Assembly: GCA_021636625.1 (NCBI GenBank)
Contig: JAJWLX010000051.1
Location: 1-24,489, forward strand
Origin: Prevotella sp.
GTDB taxonomy: Bacteria > Bacteroidota > Bacteroidia > Bacteroidales > Bacteroidaceae
Reading direction: 5' to 3'
DNA: 24,489 bases
Shown here in pieces: positions 7,249-17,220 of this stretch. The notes beneath the pieces are model-generated. The model was not told where the DNA came from. It was given only the letters and a program-made list of their open reading frames with translations, and ran no database searches. Made by a program: the position numbers and the translations under genes. The first letter of the stretch is position 1. Each line of letters begins with the position of its first letter.

Positions 7249-10200
7249 TTAGTCCACGATTGGAGAATCTGCATAGTCGAGTACATTCTTTCTGTTAGCC
7301 TGCATGCGCTCGTACTCTTCCTTAGAACCAACAACAAGCTTCTCCCACTGGCGGAGACCGGTACCTGCTGGAATCAAGTGACCGCAGATAACATTCTCCT
7401 TCATTCCCTCAAGGTAATCTACCTTACCACGAATAGCAGCCTCGTTCAAGACCTTAGTGGTCTCCTGGAAAGAAGCGGCACTCATGAAGCTCTTAGTACC
7501 AAGAGCGGCACGGGTAATACCCTGGAGGATCTGAGTAGATGTTGCAGCTACGGCATCACGAACCTGAACAAGCTTCATATCGCGACGCTTCAATGCTGAG
7601 TTCTCATCACGCAACTTACGGGCTGTAATGATCTGACCAGGCTTGAGCTCAGTGCTGTCACCAGCATTGGTAACAACCTTCTTACCCCAGATACGGTCAT
7701 TCTCCTCAGCGAAGTCGAGCTTATCAACCAACTCCTGCTCCAAGAATGTAGTATCACCTGGATCGTCGATACGAACCTTACGCATCATCTGACGAACAAC
7801 CACCTCGAAGTGCTTATCGTTGATAGCCACACCCTGGAGACGGTAAACGTCCTGGATCTGGTTAACGATGTATTCCTGAACAGCGGTAGGACCCATGATA
7901 GCGAGGATATCGCCTGGAGTTACACTACCATCAGAAAGAGGAGTACCAGCACGTACGGCATCATGCTCCTGTACCAAGATCTGCTTAGAGAGTGATACGA
8001 GATACTTCTTCTGGTCGCCAGTCTTAGAGGTTACGATGATCTCACGGTTACCACGCTTTACCTTACCCATAGTTACCTCACCATCGATTTCAGACACGAC
8101 AGCTGGGTTAGATGGGTTACGAGCCTCGAGAAGCTCGGTTACACGTGGAAGACCACCGGTGATATCACCAGCACCACCTACGGCACGAGGAATCTTAACC
8201 AAGACCTCACCAGTCTTAATGGTCTGACCATCCTCAACAACGAGGTGACCACCTACAGGGAAGTTATATGTACCTACAATCTCACCGTTTGCATCAATAA
8301 CATCACAAGAAGGAACCATCGCCTTATTCTTAGAATCGGTGATGATCTTCTCCTCCAAACCAGTAGTCTCATCGACCTCGGCACGGTAGGTCTGATCCTT
8401 CTGAACGTCGTTGAACTTCAAGGTACCAGCGTACTGGCTGACGATAACGGCGTTGAATGGGTCCCAACGAGCAATCACAGTATCCTTCTCAACAATCTCA
8501 CCCTCCTTGTGATACAAAGAAGAACCGTAAGGTACATTCAATGTAGCCAGGATGATGTTGGTATTTGGATCAACGAAACGGATTTCAGCCAAGTGGCTTA
8601 CTACCTTCTCGCACTTGATATCGTTGCCTTCCTCATCTTCCTCTACGAATGGAACAGTGCTCAACTCATCAAACTCGATGCGAGACTTGTTCTTCGCAGC
8701 AATCTTAGCATTGGCAGCAGCGTTAGACGCAATACCACCGGCGTGGAAGGTACGGAGAGTAAGCTGAGTACCAGGCTCACCGATAGCCTGTGCAGCGATG
8801 ACACCCACAGCCTCACCGAGCTGAACCATACGAGCTGTAGCCAAGTTACGTCCGTAACACTTCATGCAGACACCCTTCTTGCTCTCACAAGTGAGTACTG
8901 AACGGATCTCAACGCTCTCGATTGGAGACTCATCGATGATCTTAGCCTTAGCCTCTGTGATTTCCTCACCAGACTTAACAATCAACTCACCTGTTGTAGG
9001 GTGGATGATATCGTGTACAGATACACGACCCAAGATACGCTCGTAGAGAGAAGAGATAATCTCATCACCATTCTTCAAAGCGGTGCAAACCAAGCCACGC
9101 AAGGTACCGCAATCCTCCTGAGTTATGATGACATCATGAGATACGTCAACAAGACGACGAGTCAAGTAACCAGCATCGGCAGTCTTCATCGCGGTATCAG
9201 CAAGACCCTTACGAGCACCGTGAGAAGCGATAAAGTACTCCAACACAGACATACCCTCCTTAAAGTTAGAAAGGATAGGGTTCTCAATAATCTGCGCACC
9301 TTCTGCACCAGCCTTCTGAGGCTTAGCCATCAAACCACGCATACCAGACAACTGCTTAATCTGATCCTTAGAACCACGGGCTCCAGAGTCAAGCATCATG
9401 TAAACGGCGTTGAATCCCTGATCAGCCTCAGTCATCTCCTTCATCAGAATATTACCCAAATCGGTATTTACGTGAGTCCACGCATCGATTACCTGGTTGT
9501 AACGCTCCTTGTTGGTGATGAAACCCATATTATAGTTGTTGGTGATTTCCTCAACCTCCTTGCGACCACGCTCAACAATCTCCTCCTTCTCAGGTGGGAT
9601 GATGATATCACCAAGGTTGAATGACAAACCAGCAACGTATGCCATACGATAACCCAGATTCTTGATACCATCAAGGAAGGCACAAGCCTCTGCCATACCA
9701 ACAGCCTTGATTACATTAGAAATCAAGCCGCGGAGTGTCTTCTTAGAGATAACGTCGTTGAAGAATCCTACCTCATCAGGGATAATACCATTCACGATAA
9801 CACGACCTACAGAGGTCTCAATCATACGTTTCTGGATCTTACCGTCAACCAAGTCGTCAACGATCACCTTTACCAAGGCATGGAGATCACAACGACCCTC
9901 ATTACGAGCGATCAAAGCCTCCTCAGGGCCATAGAATGTCAAGCCCTCGCCCTTAGCACCTGGACGAATCTTTGTAATATAGTAGAGACCAAGCACCATA
10001 TCCTGAGAAGGAACGGTGATAGGCGCACCATTAGCAGGGTTCAAAATATTGTGGCTCTGGAGCATCAGGATCTGAGTCTCCAAGATAGCCTCGTTGCTCA
10101 ATGGAAGGTGAACAGCCATCTGGTCACCATCGAAGTCGGCATTGAACGCTGTACATGCCAATGGGTGCAACTGGATAGCCTTACCCTCGATCATCTTAGG

Positions 10201-11583
10201 CTGGAATGCCTGGATACCGAGACGGTGAAGTGTAGGGGCACGGTTCAACATAACCGGATGACCCTTCATCACATTCTCCAGAATATCCCAGATAACTGGC
10301 TCACGACGATCAACAATCTTCTTGGCACTCTTGACAGTCTTTACGATACCACGCTCAATCAACTTACGGATGATGAATGGTTTGTAAAGCTCTGCAGCCA
10401 TCAACTTAGGAAGACCGCACTCGCCCATCTTCAACTCAGGACCTACAACGATTACCGAACGAGCAGAGTAGTCAACACGCTTACCCAACAAGTTCTGACG
10501 GAAACGTCCCTGCTTACCCTTCAAAGAATCTGAGAGAGACTTCAACGGACGATTGCTCTCGCTCTTTACAGCAGAGCTCTTGCGTGAGTTGTCGAACAAG
10601 CTATCAACAGCCTCCTGCAACATACGCTTCTCGTTACGGAGAATCACCTCAGGAGCCTTAATCTCTACCAATCGCTTCAAACGGTTGTTACGGATGATGA
10701 CACGACGATAGAGATCATTCAAGTCTGATGTCGCAAAACGACCACCATCCAGTGGTACCAAAGGACGAAGCTCTGGAGGAGTAACAGGGATGATCTTCAT
10801 CACCATCCACTCAGGCTTGTTGATTCCCTTGCTGGCACGGAAGCCCTCTACTACGTTCAAGCGCTTCAATGCCTCAGTCTTGCGCTGCTGGCTAGAGTCA
10901 TTGTTGGCACGGTCGCGGAGTTCGTATGACAAAGAGTCGAGATCCACATTCTGCAACAACTGATAGATAGCCTCGGCACCCATCTTAGCAACGAACTTAT
11001 TAGGATCTGTATCTTCCAGACGCTCGTTGTCGCCATTTGGGTCGTACTGATCAAGAATAGCCATGTACTCGTCCTCTGACAAGAGGTCGAGCTTATGAGA
11101 ACCATTCAACTCAATGCCGTCAGCATCAGTCTTACCCTCGAGAATACCTGGCTGGATCACTACATACTTCTCGTAGTAGATAACAGCATCAAGCTTCTTG
11201 GTTGGCATACCGAGAAGGTAACCAATCTTGTTAGGGAGAGAACGGAAGTACCAGATGTGAGCAACTGGTACAACAAGCTCGATGTGACCAGAACGCTCAC
11301 GACGAACCTTCTTCTCTGTAACCTCTACGCCGCATCGGTCGCAGACGATTCCCTTATAACGGATGCGCTTGTACTTTCCGCAGGCGCACTCATAGTCCTT
11401 GGTAGGACCAAAAATGCGCTCGCAGAAGAGACCATCACGCTCCGGCTTATATGTTCGATAATTAATGGTTTCAGGCTTAGTAACCTCACCATACGAATTT
11501 TCCAGGATCTCCTCTGGTGAAGCGAGACCGATGGTAATCTTCGTAAAATTATTCTTTACCTTTGTATCTTTTTTGAAAGCCAT
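7249..11583 (-). CDS. rpoC: DNA-directed RNA polymerase subunit beta'
   Basis: The 1444-residue beta' subunit is the catalytic half of core RNA polymerase. The N-terminal zinc ribbon is intact (C66, C68, C81, C84). The active-site loop NADFDGDQ is at about 481-488, with the three Mg-binding aspartates D483, D485 and D487. The second zinc site is visible in the cysteines of EDCGTLRGLVC and CESKKGVCMKCYGRNL. The bridge-helix and trigger-loop region contains GEAVGVIAAQAIGEPGTQLTLRTFH. It follows rpoB after 31 nt and is the last gene of the tRNA-tuf-nusG-rpl-rpoBC run before a strong terminator. The start MAFKKDTKVK is typical of Bacteroidota rpoC. No frameshift or missing motif was seen. Confidence 0.99.
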   Translation of the reverse strand: MAFKKDTKVKNNFTKITIGLASPEEILENSYGEVTKPETINYRTYKPERDGLFCERIFGPTKDYECACGKYKRIRYKGIVCDRCGVEVTEKKVRRERSGHIELVVPVAHIWYFRSLPNKIGYLLGMPTKKLDAVIYYEKYVVIQPGILEGKTDADGIELNGSHKLDLLSEDEYMAILDQYDPNGDNERLEDTDPNKFVAKMGAEAIYQLLQNVDLDSLSYELRDRANNDSSQQRKTEALKRLNVVEGFRASKGINKPEWMVMKIIPVTPPELRPLVPLDGGRFATSDLNDLYRRVIIRNNRLKRLVEIKAPEVILRNEKRMLQEAVDSLFDNSRKSSAVKSESNRPLKSLSDSLKGKQGRFRQNLLGKRVDYSARSVIVVGPELKMGECGLPKLMAAELYKPFIIRKLIERGIVKTVKSAKKIVDRREPVIWDILENVMKGHPVMLNRAPTLHRLGIQAFQPKMIEGKAIQLHPLACTAFNADFDGDQMAVHLPLSNEAILETQILMLQSHNILNPANGAPITVPSQDMVLGLYYITKIRPGAKGEGLTFYGPEEALIARNEGRCDLHALVKVIVDDLVDGKIQKRMIETSVGRVIVNGIIPDEVGFFNDVISKKTLRGLISNVIKAVGMAEACAFLDGIKNLGYRMAYVAGLSFNLGDIIIPPEKEEIVERGRKEVEEITNNYNMGFITNKERYNQVIDAWTHVNTDLGNILMKEMTEADQGFNAVYMMLDSGARGSKDQIKQLSGMRGLMAKPQKAGAEGAQIIENPILSNFKEGMSVLEYFIASHGARKGLADTAMKTADAGYLTRRLVDVSHDVIITQEDCGTLRGLVCTALKNGDEIISSLYERILGRVSVHDIIHPTTGELIVKSGEEITEAKAKIIDESPIESVEIRSVLTCESKKGVCMKCYGRNLATARMVQLGEAVGVIAAQAIGEPGTQLTLRTFHAGGIASNAAANAKIAAKNKSRIEFDELSTVPFVEEDEEGNDIKCEKVVSHLAEIRFVDPNTNIILATLNVPYGSSLYHKEGEIVEKDTVIARWDPFNAVIVSQYAGTLKFNDVQKDQTYRAEVDETTGLEEKIITDSKNKAMVPSCDVIDANGEIVGTYNFPVGGHLVVEDGQTIKTGEVLVKIPRAVGGAGDITGGLPRVTELLEARNPSNPAVVSEIDGEVTMGKVKRGNREIIVTSKTGDQKKYLVSLSKQILVQEHDAVRAGTPLSDGSVTPGDILAIMGPTAVQEYIVNQIQDVYRLQGVAINDKHFEVVVRQMMRKVRIDDPGDTTFLEQELVDKLDFAEENDRIWGKKVVTNAGDSTELKPGQIITARKLRDENSALKRRDMKLVQVRDAVAATSTQILQGITRAALGTKSFMSAASFQETTKVLNEAAIRGKVDYLEGMKENVICGHLIPAGTGLRQWEKLVVGSKEEYERMQANRKNVLDYADSPIVD

Positions 11584-11614
11584 GTTTCTATATCTTAATT
11601 AGGGGTTCTCAAAA

Positions 11615-14600
11615 TTAATCAAGTTTGATGCTCAAGCCAAGGCCGCGAAGCTCATGGAGCAATACGTTGAGTGACTCTGGAATACCTGGTGTAGGCATTG
11701 GATCACCCTTCACGATTGCCTCGTATGCCTTGCTACGTCCTACAACATCATCTGACTTGATGGTCAGAATCTCCTGCAATACGTGGCTAGCACCGAATGC
11801 CTCAATGGCCCAAACCTCCATCTCTCCGAATCGCTGACCACCAAACTGTGCCTTACCACCAAGTGGCTGCTGAGTAATCAGAGAGTAAGGACCGATAGAA
11901 CGTGCGTGCATCTTATCCTCTACCATGTGACCCAACTTCAAGAAGTAAGTCATACCTACGGTAGCTGGCTGGTCGAACTGCTCACCGGTCTCACCATCAT
12001 AAAGGTAAGTAGAGCAGAAACGTGGAAGACCTGCCTTGTCTGTCCATACAGAGAGGTCCTCAAGATGAGCACCATCGAAGATAGGAGTAGCAAATTTAAC
12101 ACCCAACTTCTTACCTGCAGCACCCAGGATACACTCGAAGATCTGACCGAGGTTCATTCGAGAAGGCACACCCAATGGGTTCAATACCATATCTACTGGA
12201 CGACCATCTGCCATGAATGGCATATCCTCAAGACGTACTACCTTAGAAACGATACCCTTGTTACCGTGACGACCAGCAAGCTTATCACCTACCTGGATCT
12301 TACGCTTCTTTGCGATATAAACCTTAGCCATCTGGAGAATTCCTGATGGAAGTTCATCACCGATAGTGATAGCAAACTTGCGACGCTTCAACTCAGCATC
12401 GAGCTGCTTATACTTGCGGATATAGTTCATGATCAGGCGCTGAATCAAAGTATTGGTATGATCATCCTCTGTCCAACCATTAGACTGTACGCCATCATAC
12501 TCCAGGTTCTTCAAAGCTGTTGTTGTGAACTTGCTACCCTTGGTGATGATCTCAGCACCAGAGTAATCCTTCACGCCCTGAGAAGTCTTGCCTTCAGTCA
12601 AGGTGAGCAACTTATCAACCAAAATATCCTTCAAGTCATCGCCCTTTGCCTCGTACTCCTCATCAATCTTGGCAAGGATAATCTTATCCTGTTTCTTAGA
12701 CTCACGAGTCTTAACGGCACGGGAGAACAACTTCTTGTCGATAACAACACCACTCAATGATGGATTAGCCTTCAATGAAGAATCCTTCACATCACCAGCC
12801 TTATCACCGAAGATGGCGCGGAGCAGCTTCTCTTCTGGAGAAGGATCGCTCTCACCCTTAGGTGAAATCTTACCAATCATGATATCGCCCGGCTCAATAC
12901 GAGCACCAACGCGAACAATACCGTTATCATCAAGATCCTTGGTAGCTTCCTCGCTGACATTAGGAATATCAGAAGTGAACTCCTCAACACCACGCTTGGT
13001 CTCACGTACATCGAGTGAATACTCATCAACGTGAACAGATGTCAAAACATCATCGCGAACCATACGCTCTGAGATAACGACAGCATCCTCATAGTTGTAA
13101 CCCTTCCAAGGAATGTAAGCTACGAGCAAGTTACGGCCCAAAGCCAACTCACCATTCTCAGTAGCATAACCCTCTGTCAGGATATCACCCTTCTTGACGC
13201 GCTGACCCTTGTTACAGATAGGACGCAAGTCAATGGTCATATTCTGGTTGGTACGGCGGAACTTAGGAATGCGGTACTCCTTCAAGGCTGGCTCGAAGCT
13301 TACAAACTCATCATCCTCTGTACGATCGTAGAGGATACGGATGGTTGTAGCATCTACATACTCGATAACACCCTCACCCTCTGCAGTAATCATAGTACGA
13401 GAATCCTCGCACACCTGCTTCTCAAGACCAGTACCTACGATAGGTGCATCATTGTGAAGCAATGGAACTGCCTGGCGCATCATGTTACATCCCATCAACG
13501 CACGGTGACCATCATCATGCTCCAAGAAAGGAATCAAACCTGCAGAAACAGATGCAATCTGCTGTGGAGAAACATCCACATAGTCAACCTCTGAAGGTGG
13601 AACAACTGGATAATCAGCATCCTGACGGCACTTAACCACGTCGCGGATAAATGCACCATCTTCTGTCAAAGGAGCATTACCCTGACCGATGATCTTAGCC
13701 TCCTCATCCTCAGCTGTCAAGTAAACAACATCATCGTTGTTCATATCAACCTTGCTATCGTTCACCTTACGGTAAGGAGTTACGATAAAGCCGAGGTCAT
13801 TGATCTTTGCATACATACAGAGTGAAGAAATCAAACCGATGTTTGGACCTTCAGGACTCTCAATAGGACAAAGACGACCATAGTGAGTATAGTGTACGTC
13901 TCGAACCTCGAAACCAGCACGCTCACGAGACAAACCTCCAGGACCAAGGGCAGAAAGACGACGCTTATGGGTTACCTCAGCCAATGGGTTAGTCTGGTCC
14001 ATGAACTGTGACAATGGGTTGGTACCAAAGAATGAGTTGATAACGCTAGAGATGGTCTTGGCATTGATCAAATCTGTTGGAGTGAACACCTCATTGTCGC
14101 GTACATTCATACGCTCACGGATAGTGCGGCTCATACGTGCCAAACCGATAGAGAACTGGTTAGCCAGCTGCTCGCCTACGGTACGAACACGACGGTTAGA
14201 CAAGTGGTCGATATCATCGACAGTAGCACTTGAGTTGATGAGCTGAATCAAATATTTGATAATCTCGATGATGTCATCCTTAGTCAAAACGCGGACATCA
14301 ACATCGGTATCGAGACCTAATTTCTTATTAATACGGTAACGACCAACCTCACCCAAATCATAACGCTTGTCAGAGAAGAACAAGTTCTGGAAAACTTCAC
14401 GTGCACTTGCATCATCAGCAGGATCTGCATTACGCAACTGGCGATAGATGTAGTTCACAGCCTCCTTCTCAGAGTTACTTGGGTCCTTGGCCAAAGTATT
14501 GAAGATGATTGTGTACTTGCTGGCAGCATCTACATCTTTATGCAACAGCACAGAAGCAGCACCACTCTCTACAATCTCCTCAATATTGTCGGCAGTAAGC

Positions 14601-15427
14601 TCGGTCTCACGCTCCATGATCACCTCGTTACGCTCGATAGATACAACTTCACCTGTATCCTCATCTACGAAGTCCTCATTCCAGCTCTTCAAGACACGAG
14701 CAGCCAACTTGCGACCGATAGCAGCCTTCATATTCTTCTTGTTCACCTTCACCTCTTCAGCGAGATCGAAGATCTGGAGAATATCCTTATCCTGCTCATA
14801 ACCGATGGCACGGAGCAAGGTAGTAACAGGCAACTTCTTCTTACGGTCAATGTAAGCATACATCACATTGTTGATGTCAGTAGCAAACTCAATCCAGCTA
14901 CCCTTGAATGGGATGATACGTGCAGAATAAAGCACAGTACCATTGGCATGAACACCCTGTCCGAAGAACACACCAGGTGAACGGTGCAACTGAGAAACAA
15001 CAACGCGCTCAGCACCATTGATGACGAATGTACCATTATCAGTCATGTAAGGGATTGTACCCAAGAATACATCCTGGATAAAAGTACCGAAGTCCTCATG
15101 ATCAGGATCAGTACAATACAGTTTCATCTTAGCCTTCAAAGGTACGCTATATGTAAGACCACGCTCCAGACACTCATCAATAGAATAGCGAGGAGGGTCA
15201 ATATAGTAATCCAAGAACTCAAGAACGAAATTGTTACGTGTATCGGTAATAGGGAAGTTCTCAGAGAACACCTTATACAAACCGTCATTCTTGCGTTCCT
15301 CAGGCGGAGTATCCAACTGTAAGAAGTCCTTGAAAGACTTTAACTGCACATCGAGGAAATCCGGATATGGATACGGATTATGCACGCTGGCAAAATTTAC
15401 TCTGTTATCAACAATTTTTGTAGCCAT
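11615..15427 (-). CDS. rpoB: DNA-directed RNA polymerase subunit beta
   Basis: The 1270-residue beta subunit of core RNA polymerase forms part of the active centre and the rifampicin pocket. The rifampicin region lies at about 472-498 (LSQFMDQTNPLAEVTHKRRL then SALGPGG). D477, H487 and S492, equivalent to E. coli D516, H526 and S531, are all the sensitive-type residues. The conserved ESPEGPNIGL and the C-terminal GGKAQFGGQRFGEMEVWA stretch are present. The gene starts 112 nt after rplL, with a strong hairpin in the gap, and is followed by rpoC. The leader before the ATG is A/T-rich without an SD. Confidence 0.99.
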   Translation of the reverse strand: MATKIVDNRVNFASVHNPYPYPDFLDVQLKSFKDFLQLDTPPEERKNDGLYKVFSENFPITDTRNNFVLEFLDYYIDPPRYSIDECLERGLTYSVPLKAKMKLYCTDPDHEDFGTFIQDVFLGTIPYMTDNGTFVINGAERVVVSQLHRSPGVFFGQGVHANGTVLYSARIIPFKGSWIEFATDINNVMYAYIDRKKKLPVTTLLRAIGYEQDKDILQIFDLAEEVKVNKKNMKAAIGRKLAARVLKSWNEDFVDEDTGEVVSIERNEVIMERETELTADNIEEIVESGAASVLLHKDVDAASKYTIIFNTLAKDPSNSEKEAVNYIYRQLRNADPADDASAREVFQNLFFSDKRYDLGEVGRYRINKKLGLDTDVDVRVLTKDDIIEIIKYLIQLINSSATVDDIDHLSNRRVRTVGEQLANQFSIGLARMSRTIRERMNVRDNEVFTPTDLINAKTISSVINSFFGTNPLSQFMDQTNPLAEVTHKRRLSALGPGGLSRERAGFEVRDVHYTHYGRLCPIESPEGPNIGLISSLCMYAKINDLGFIVTPYRKVNDSKVDMNNDDVVYLTAEDEEAKIIGQGNAPLTEDGAFIRDVVKCRQDADYPVVPPSEVDYVDVSPQQIASVSAGLIPFLEHDDGHRALMGCNMMRQAVPLLHNDAPIVGTGLEKQVCEDSRTMITAEGEGVIEYVDATTIRILYDRTEDDEFVSFEPALKEYRIPKFRRTNQNMTIDLRPICNKGQRVKKGDILTEGYATENGELALGRNLLVAYIPWKGYNYEDAVVISERMVRDDVLTSVHVDEYSLDVRETKRGVEEFTSDIPNVSEEATKDLDDNGIVRVGARIEPGDIMIGKISPKGESDPSPEEKLLRAIFGDKAGDVKDSSLKANPSLSGVVIDKKLFSRAVKTRESKKQDKIILAKIDEEYEAKGDDLKDILVDKLLTLTEGKTSQGVKDYSGAEIITKGSKFTTTALKNLEYDGVQSNGWTEDDHTNTLIQRLIMNYIRKYKQLDAELKRRKFAITIGDELPSGILQMAKVYIAKKRKIQVGDKLAGRHGNKGIVSKVVRLEDMPFMADGRPVDMVLNPLGVPSRMNLGQIFECILGAAGKKLGVKFATPIFDGAHLEDLSVWTDKAGLPRFCSTYLYDGETGEQFDQPATVGMTYFLKLGHMVEDKMHARSIGPYSLITQQPLGGKAQFGGQRFGEMEVWAIEAFGASHVLQEILTIKSDDVVGRSKAYEAIVKGDPMPTPGIPESLNVLLHELRGLGLSIKLD

Positions 15428-15464
15428 TAGAAGTTATTAAATGGGGGTTTTATTAACATGATAA

Positions 15465-15512
15465 TAAAAGACACAAAAAGGTTAGGACTCGCCTACTAGG
15501 AGAATCCTAACC
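15465..15512 (-). terminator. Attenuator/terminator-like hairpin between rplL and rpoB
   Basis: On the minus strand GGTTAGGA (15505-15512) pairs with TCCTAACC (15480-15487), with a further CCT/AGG stem inside. It is followed by TTTTTGTGTCTTTT, a U-rich though interrupted tract. It sits 28 nt after the rplL stop and before rpoB. In E. coli a partial terminator in the same gap sets the ratio of stalk protein to polymerase; the same use here is inferred from position and structure. Confidence 0.7.
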
Positions 15513-15539
15513 ATTATGTAAGAGATGTAATTAATCTAA

Positions 15540-15917
15540 TTACTTGAGCTCTACCTTAGCACCAGCCTCTTCGATAGCCTTCTTAAGGTTCTCAGCCTCG
15601 TCCTTAGCTACACCTTCCTTGATTGTAGAAGGAGCACCGTCTACGAGATCCTTAGCCTCTTTCAAACCGAGACCACAAGCCTCCTTAACAGCCTTTACAA
15701 CCTGGAGCTTAGCGCCACCAACCTCAGCGAGGACTACGTCGAATGTAGACTTCTCCTCAGCTGCAGCTGCACCACCAGCAGCAGGACCAGCAGCTACAGC
15801 TACAGCTGCAGCAGCAGGCTCAATACCATACTCGTCCTTGAGGACTGTTGCCAACTCATTAACTTCCTTAACAGTAAGATTTACTAACTCTTCTGCAATA
15901 GCTTTGATATCTGCCAT
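15540..15917 (-). CDS. rplL: 50S ribosomal protein L7/L12 (bL12)
   Basis: The stalk protein recruits translational GTPases (EF-Tu, EF-G) to the ribosome. The 125-residue product has the three expected parts: an N-terminal dimerisation region (about 1-32), an alanine/glycine-rich flexible hinge (about 35-55) and a globular C-terminal domain (about 57-125) with AEVGGAKLQVVKAVKEACGLGLKEAKDLV. It follows rplJ after 52 nt and is separated from rpoB by an attenuator-like hairpin, consistent with its need for several copies per ribosome. Confidence 0.98.
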   Translation of the reverse strand: MADIKAIAEELVNLTVKEVNELATVLKDEYGIEPAAAAVAVAAGPAAGGAAAAEEKSTFDVVLAEVGGAKLQVVKAVKEACGLGLKEAKDLVDGAPSTIKEGVAKDEAENLKKAIEEAGAKVELK

Positions 15918-15969
15918 TTTATTCTAAAAATTTTATTTGTTTATACTATTAATATATGAAATGTTGTAT

Positions 15970-16488
15970 TTACTCAGGACGCTCACCCAAAGTCTTAAGC
16001 ACACCGTGAATAGTGTTGCCACCTGACTGAAGAGCAGAAAGAACGTTCTTTGCTGGAGACTGCAGCAAAGCAACAATCTCTGCGATAACCTCGTTCTTGC
16101 TCTTGAGAGATGCGAGTTCAGCGAGCTTGTCAGCGCCTACATAGAAGCTTTCCTCAGCGTATGCTGCCTTCAATGATGGAACGCCTTCCTTCTCGTATTC
16201 CTTCAACAACTTAGCTGGTACGTTAGCTGTATTTGTGAACAATACTGCAGTAGTACCCTTCAAGCTGCCATAAAGCTCAGAGAAATCGATGTCTGAAGCC
16301 TCGAATGCCTTGTGGAGCAAGGTGTTCTTAACAACAACCATCTTAATCTCACTCTTAAAGCACTTGCGACGGAGATTGCTAGTCTTCTCAGCGTCCAATC
16401 CTGTAACATCTACAAGATAGAAGTGAGGGAATTCCTGAATCTTCTGTCCAAGTTCGGTGATGATAGTATCTTTAACTTCTTTCTTCAT
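15970..16488 (-). CDS. rplJ: 50S ribosomal protein L10 (uL10)
   Basis: L10 anchors L7/L12 dimers at the stalk base. The 172-residue protein has the family start MKKEVKDTIITELGQKI, the RRKCFKSEIKMVVVKNTLLHKA region and the conserved GTTAVLF segment. The C-terminal helix (about 130-172) would bind the L12 dimers. It lies between rplA and rplL. Only 18 nt separate it from rplA, leaving no room for a long L10-binding leader of the kind found just upstream of rplJ in E. coli. Confidence 0.98.
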   Translation of the reverse strand: MKKEVKDTIITELGQKIQEFPHFYLVDVTGLDAEKTSNLRRKCFKSEIKMVVVKNTLLHKAFEASDIDFSELYGSLKGTTAVLFTNTANVPAKLLKEYEKEGVPSLKAAYAEESFYVGADKLAELASLKSKNEVIAEIVALLQSPAKNVLSALQSGGNTIHGVLKTLGERPE

Positions 16489-16506
16489 TTTACAAAACTT
16501 TTAGAG

Positions 16507-17199
16507 TTATTCAACTGATTTAGGATCAATCTTGATACCCTTACTCATAGTGCTAGAAATAAAGATACTCTTGATATATGTACCTTTAGCAGCAGCAGGC
16601 TTCAACTTGATAACTGTATTGATGAACTCCTTAGCATTTCCGTAGATTTGCTCAGGTGTCATGCTGACCTTACCGATTGATGTGTGGATAATACCAGCCT
16701 TATCAACCTTGAAGTCAATCTTACCTTGTTTAACTTCCTTAACTGCCTTAGCAACATCCATAGTTACAGTACCACTCTTAGGGTTAGGCATCAATCCACG
16801 AGGACCGAGAACACGACCCAAAGGACCAATCTTACCCATGCAAGATGGCATTGTGATGATGACATCAATATCTGTCCAACCACCCTTAATCTTCTCAACA
16901 TACTCGTCGAGACCTACGTAGTCAGCGCCTGCTTCCTTAGCAGCAGCTTCCTGATCAGGAGTACAGAGTGCGAGCACACGAGTAACCTTACCGGTACCGT
17001 TTGGCAATGAAACAACGCCACGAACCATCTGGTTAGCCTTACGTGGGTCAACACCTAAACGTACATCGACATCGAGAGATGCATCAAACTTGGTAGTAGT
17101 AATCTCCTTTACCAACTCTGCAGCCTCTTTCAAAGTGTACATCTTCCCTGCTTCAACCTTATCAGCTACTGATTTTTGATTTTTTGTCAGTTTACTCAT
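16507..17199 (-). CDS. rplA: 50S ribosomal protein L1 (uL1)
   Basis: L1 forms the mobile L1 stalk at the ribosomal E site and represses the L11 operon in E. coli. The 230-residue product has normal length. Key segments are DVDVRLGVDPRKANQMVRG, the signature MPNPKSGTVT around residues 137-146, and FISSTMSKGIKIDPKSV at the C-terminus. It lies 21 nt after rplK, as in the standard L11-L1 pair. Any autoregulatory site would most likely be ahead of rplK (17662-17722), but I could not recognise one. Confidence 0.98.
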   Translation of the reverse strand: MSKLTKNQKSVADKVEAGKMYTLKEAAELVKEITTTKFDASLDVDVRLGVDPRKANQMVRGVVSLPNGTGKVTRVLALCTPDQEAAAKEAGADYVGLDEYVEKIKGGWTDIDVIITMPSCMGKIGPLGRVLGPRGLMPNPKSGTVTMDVAKAVKEVKQGKIDFKVDKAGIIHTSIGKVSMTPEQIYGNAKEFINTVIKLKPAAAKGTYIKSIFISSTMSKGIKIDPKSVE

Positions 17200-17220
17200 T
17201 TTTCTAATTGAAGTTTTAAA

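Noticed and set aside
7204..11520. Several plus-strand open frames opposite rpoC (for example 9001-9624 and 9880-10533)
   Set aside because: They are antisense to a highly conserved gene, show no recognisable domain and have no promoter or SD; they arise from biased codon use in rpoC.
12588..15322. Plus-strand frames opposite rpoB (for example 14540-14980)
   Set aside because: Antisense shadows of rpoB without supporting signals.
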